8,109 bases of DNA, from assembly GCA_024762625.1 (NCBI GenBank), contig JANTHA010000093.1:1-8109 (forward strand), read 5' to 3'. Position numbers and translations under genes: made by a program. The notes under the pieces were generated by a model. It had not been told where the DNA came from, ran no database searches, and worked only from the letters and a program-made list of their open reading frames with translations. The DNA comes from Thiotrichaceae bacterium. GTDB taxonomy: Bacteria > Pseudomonadota > Gammaproteobacteria > Thiotrichales > Thiotrichaceae. This document shows, one piece after another, positions 6,155 through 8,109 of the stretch (the first letter of the stretch is position 1; each line of letters starts with the position of its first letter).

Positions 6155-8043
6155 AATAACAGATACTGTTGACCTGGACTGATATTTGCGTCAGAGTAGG
6201 CCAATGTTTATTCGACGCACACAGATCAAATCACGCAAGAATGGCGAACCTTATTACACCTATCGTCTCGTAGAGAACGAGCGTGTTGAGGGTAAAGTCA
6301 AACAGCGCTCGTTACTCAATCTTGGACGCTACTTTTCCATTCCCCGAGAACAGTGGGCTGATTTAACGCAGCGTATTGAGCAATTACTCTCTCACCAAAG
6401 TGCGTTGCCATTGTTTGAATTACCAGAAGGACTTGAAGAACAGGCACAGCATATTGTTGCCCAGTTATTGGTACGGCGAAGTAGCTCGGAACCGGTTGAT
6501 ACCACTTCATCAAAGACAACCGTCAACGTGGAGACACTGGAGCTCGTACAACCCCGCCGTGTCGGTATTGAGCAATTGGCCTGCCATGCCATAGGGCAGG
6601 TTTTACTGTCTGAAAAGCTCACTGAGCTGGGTTTTAATCGTCATCAGTTAGCAGCCGCACTGGGTAATATTGTGGGTCGTATGGCTTATCCTGCCAGTGA
6701 ACGGGCAACGCACTTCTGGTTACGGCAGCACAGTGCATTAGGTGAGCTGCTGAACTATGATTATGCGTCCATGAAAGCAGATCGCTTGTATCAAGCCTCT
6801 GACCTGTTATGGAAACATAAGGAGGCGTTGGAAACCCACCTGTATTCACAAGAACGTTCCCTGTTCTCTCTTGATGAAACCATCACACTGTTTGATCTGA
6901 CCAACACCTTTTTTAGCGGAGAAATGAAAGGGGTAGAAAAAGCCCGGCGGGGACGCTCCAAAGAAAAGCGTAGCGATTGTCCGTTAATGACCCTTGGTTT
7001 GGTACTGGATGGCAGTGGCTTTGCGCGTCGCAGCCAACTCTTTCCTGGCAATGTCAGTGAACCACAAACCCTTGAAACCATGCTGGATAGCCTCAACGGT
7101 GATAAAACCCATACGGTGGTCATGGATGCCGGTATTGCAACTGAAGCCAACATTCAATGGTTAAGGGAACAGGGTTACCGTTATCTGGTCGTGAGTCGCA
7201 AACGCCAGCGTGATTTTGATGACAGTACTGCCGTGACAGTGAAAGAAACTGCGGGACAAAAAGTGCGCGTTGAGCGCAGAGTCACGGAATCAGGAGAGGT
7301 GGAATTGCATTGTCACTCCGAAGCCCGTGAGAAGAAGGAACAGGCCATGCAAGATCGTTTTGCTGAGCGATTTGAAAGCGCCTTGCAAACACTCCATGCA
7401 GGGCTGACCAAAAAAGGGTGCACCAAGCGCTATGACAAGGTACTGGAACGGATTGGGCGGCTCAAGGAGAAGTTTGCACGCGCTGCACAACATTATGAAA
7501 TAAGCGTCACGCCCAATGAATCAGGGAGCCATGCCATAGCCATTCAGTGGCGACGTAACGAAAAAACAGGGTCACAGGCAACCCACCCAGGCGTTTACTG
7601 CTTACGGACGAATATCCTCGACTGGGATGAAGCCACACTATGGCGGACGTATACCATGTTGACCGACCTGGAGTCCGTGTTTCGTAGTCTCAAAAGTGAA
7701 CTGGGCTTACGCCCTAACTACCATCAAAAAACAGAGCGTATAGAAGGCCATCTGTTTATCACCCTGCTGGCTTATCATTTAGTACATATTCTGCGTACCC
7801 AGTTAAAAGCAAAGGGTATTCATGACAGCTGGCAAACACTGCGTCAAAAAATGGAAAACCAACAGCGAATCACCGTTAGCCTGCAAGAGGAAGGCGGTAA
7901 AACCATCCATATACGCAAAGCAACGCGTGCAGAGCCCCACCAAAAAACAATTTATAATGCCCTCGGTATATCAGCGCAACCAGGCGCGGTACAAAAAGCC
8001 GTTATTTGACCTCGGGTTTCCAGTTACAACAAAAGTTAAAATC
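6153..8043 (+). mobile_element. IS1634-family insertion sequence (ends tentative)
   Basis: The element is defined by its intact transposase and by the 12-bp direct repeats just outside these coordinates, giving about 1.89 kb, a normal size for the IS1634 group. Terminal inverted repeats are poor: the left end 6153-6180 and the complement of the right end share ATxxTAAC, then TGT and CTGGA with gaps. An alternative right end near 8094 is suggested by CTGTATTATATGG (8082-8094), whose complement resembles 6149-6163. IS1634 and IS1549 are reported to make long, variable target duplications, consistent with a 12-bp repeat. The insertion lies downstream of an intact gene and does not visibly break a reading frame. 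Confidence 0.6.
6204..8009 (+). CDS. IS1634-family DDE transposase
   Basis: A 601-aa transposase counted from the ATG at 6204. The N terminus MFIRR, followed by YYTYRLVENERVEGKV and RSLLNLGR, is the IS1634-group opening. The catalytic DDE residues are readable: D231 in LFDLTNT, D308 in VVMDAGI, and E490 in LTDLESVFRSLKSELGLRP, with the downstream block RIEGHLFITLLAYHL typical of the IS4-like E region. A long insertion of basic and helical sequence lies between the second D and the E. An in-frame TTG at 6186 would add six residues, but the family starts at MFIR and a GAGTAGG lies just before 6204. The frame is intact, so the protein may be active. It is the only clear mobile gene and has no functional link to the upstream block. 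Confidence 0.9.
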   Translation: MFIRRTQIKSRKNGEPYYTYRLVENERVEGKVKQRSLLNLGRYFSIPREQWADLTQRIEQLLSHQSALPLFELPEGLEEQAQHIVAQLLVRRSSSEPVDTTSSKTTVNVETLELVQPRRVGIEQLACHAIGQVLLSEKLTELGFNRHQLAAALGNIVGRMAYPASERATHFWLRQHSALGELLNYDYASMKADRLYQASDLLWKHKEALETHLYSQERSLFSLDETITLFDLTNTFFSGEMKGVEKARRGRSKEKRSDCPLMTLGLVLDGSGFARRSQLFPGNVSEPQTLETMLDSLNGDKTHTVVMDAGIATEANIQWLREQGYRYLVVSRKRQRDFDDSTAVTVKETAGQKVRVERRVTESGEVELHCHSEAREKKEQAMQDRFAERFESALQTLHAGLTKKGCTKRYDKVLERIGRLKEKFARAAQHYEISVTPNESGSHAIAIQWRRNEKTGSQATHPGVYCLRTNILDWDEATLWRTYTMLTDLESVFRSLKSELGLRPNYHQKTERIEGHLFITLLAYHLVHILRTQLKAKGIHDSWQTLRQKMENQQRITVSLQEEGGKTIHIRKATRAEPHQKTIYNALGISAQPGAVQKAVI

Positions 8044-8055
8044 TGTAGTGCCATA
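8044..8055 (+). repeat. Right copy of 12-bp direct repeat flanking the transposase
   Basis: TGTAGTGCCATA, identical to 6141-6152; the bases on either side of the two copies differ, so the shared block is exactly 12 bp. The 54 bases after it to the window end contain no recognisable gene. Confidence 0.55.
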
Positions 8056-8109
8056 CGAAGGGGTGATTAAACCTTAGGTGACTGTATTATATGGTCTTTT
8101 TGTTTTGTA

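Larger units (their letters stand above)
6022..6203. other. AT-rich spacer between the membrane protein gene and the transposase
   Basis: No gene is seen here. The stretch contains an A5-TC-T8 run (6046-6060) without a GC stem, a 9-bp inverted repeat AAGTTATTG (6067-6075) / CAATAACTT (6114-6122), and the left copy of the 12-bp direct repeat. The left end of the insertion sequence must lie in its second half. Confidence 0.7.

Noticed and set aside
6186..6203. TTG start adding six residues to the transposase
   Set aside because: The family begins at MFIR, and the ATG at 6204 has a purine-rich site just before it.
6791..7153. Minus-strand frame of 120 codons within the transposase
   Set aside because: It has no domain signature and lies entirely opposite the conserved DDE region.
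7822..8070. Small + strand frame overlapping the transposase end
   Set aside because: It is an out-of-frame shadow of the transposase with no ribosome site or homology I can recognise.
8056..8109. Promoter at the right edge (TATTAT near 8085)
   Set aside because: No -35 at proper spacing and no downstream gene visible in the window.

Overview
The window carries the accessory (assembly and electron-supply) half of a nitrous oxide reductase (nos) gene cluster, a short copper and cytochrome-oxidase-type maturation block, and then a complete IS1634-type insertion sequence. All genes lie on the + strand. The protein types and the moderate GC content suggest a facultatively denitrifying proteobacterium, most likely gamma or beta. 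This is inference from gene content; no taxonomic marker is present.

Region 1 (1-4025) is the nos part. It holds the 3' portion of a NapG-like/NosG ferredoxin cut by the left edge, then a NapH-like/NosH membrane polyferredoxin, a 165-nt gap filled by a palindromic repeat, and nosF-nosL-nosY (ABC ATPase, copper lipoprotein, ABC-2 permease) joined by two ATGA overlaps. NosG and NosH would pass quinol electrons to the periplasm. NosF and NosY form a membrane ABC unit that works with the periplasmic protein NosD, and NosL delivers Cu(I) for the CuZ centre of NosZ. nosZ and nosD are not in the window and would be expected upstream. The NosG/NosH pair resembles the layout of clade II (NosB/G/H-type) nos clusters.

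Region 2 (4026-6021) follows a 127-nt gap with a Crp-like palindrome. It holds three tightly packed genes: a FixH/YtkA-like membrane-anchored periplasmic protein with possible Cys/Met copper ligands, a SCO1/SenC copper chaperone, and a six-helix TauE/SafE-UreH_2-type membrane protein with an HCFGMCGG motif. These families are best known from cbb3 or aa3 oxidase assembly. Placed directly behind nosGHFLY, they look like a copper-supply module for NosZ, although service to a cytochrome oxidase cannot be excluded.

Region 3 (6022-8109) is an AT-rich spacer, then an intact DDE transposase of the IS1634 group (601 aa). A 12-bp direct repeat, TGTAGTGCCATA, flanks the transposase on both sides. It may be a target-site duplication, which would place the IS at about 6153-8043. 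The last 100 bases contain no gene I can recognise.
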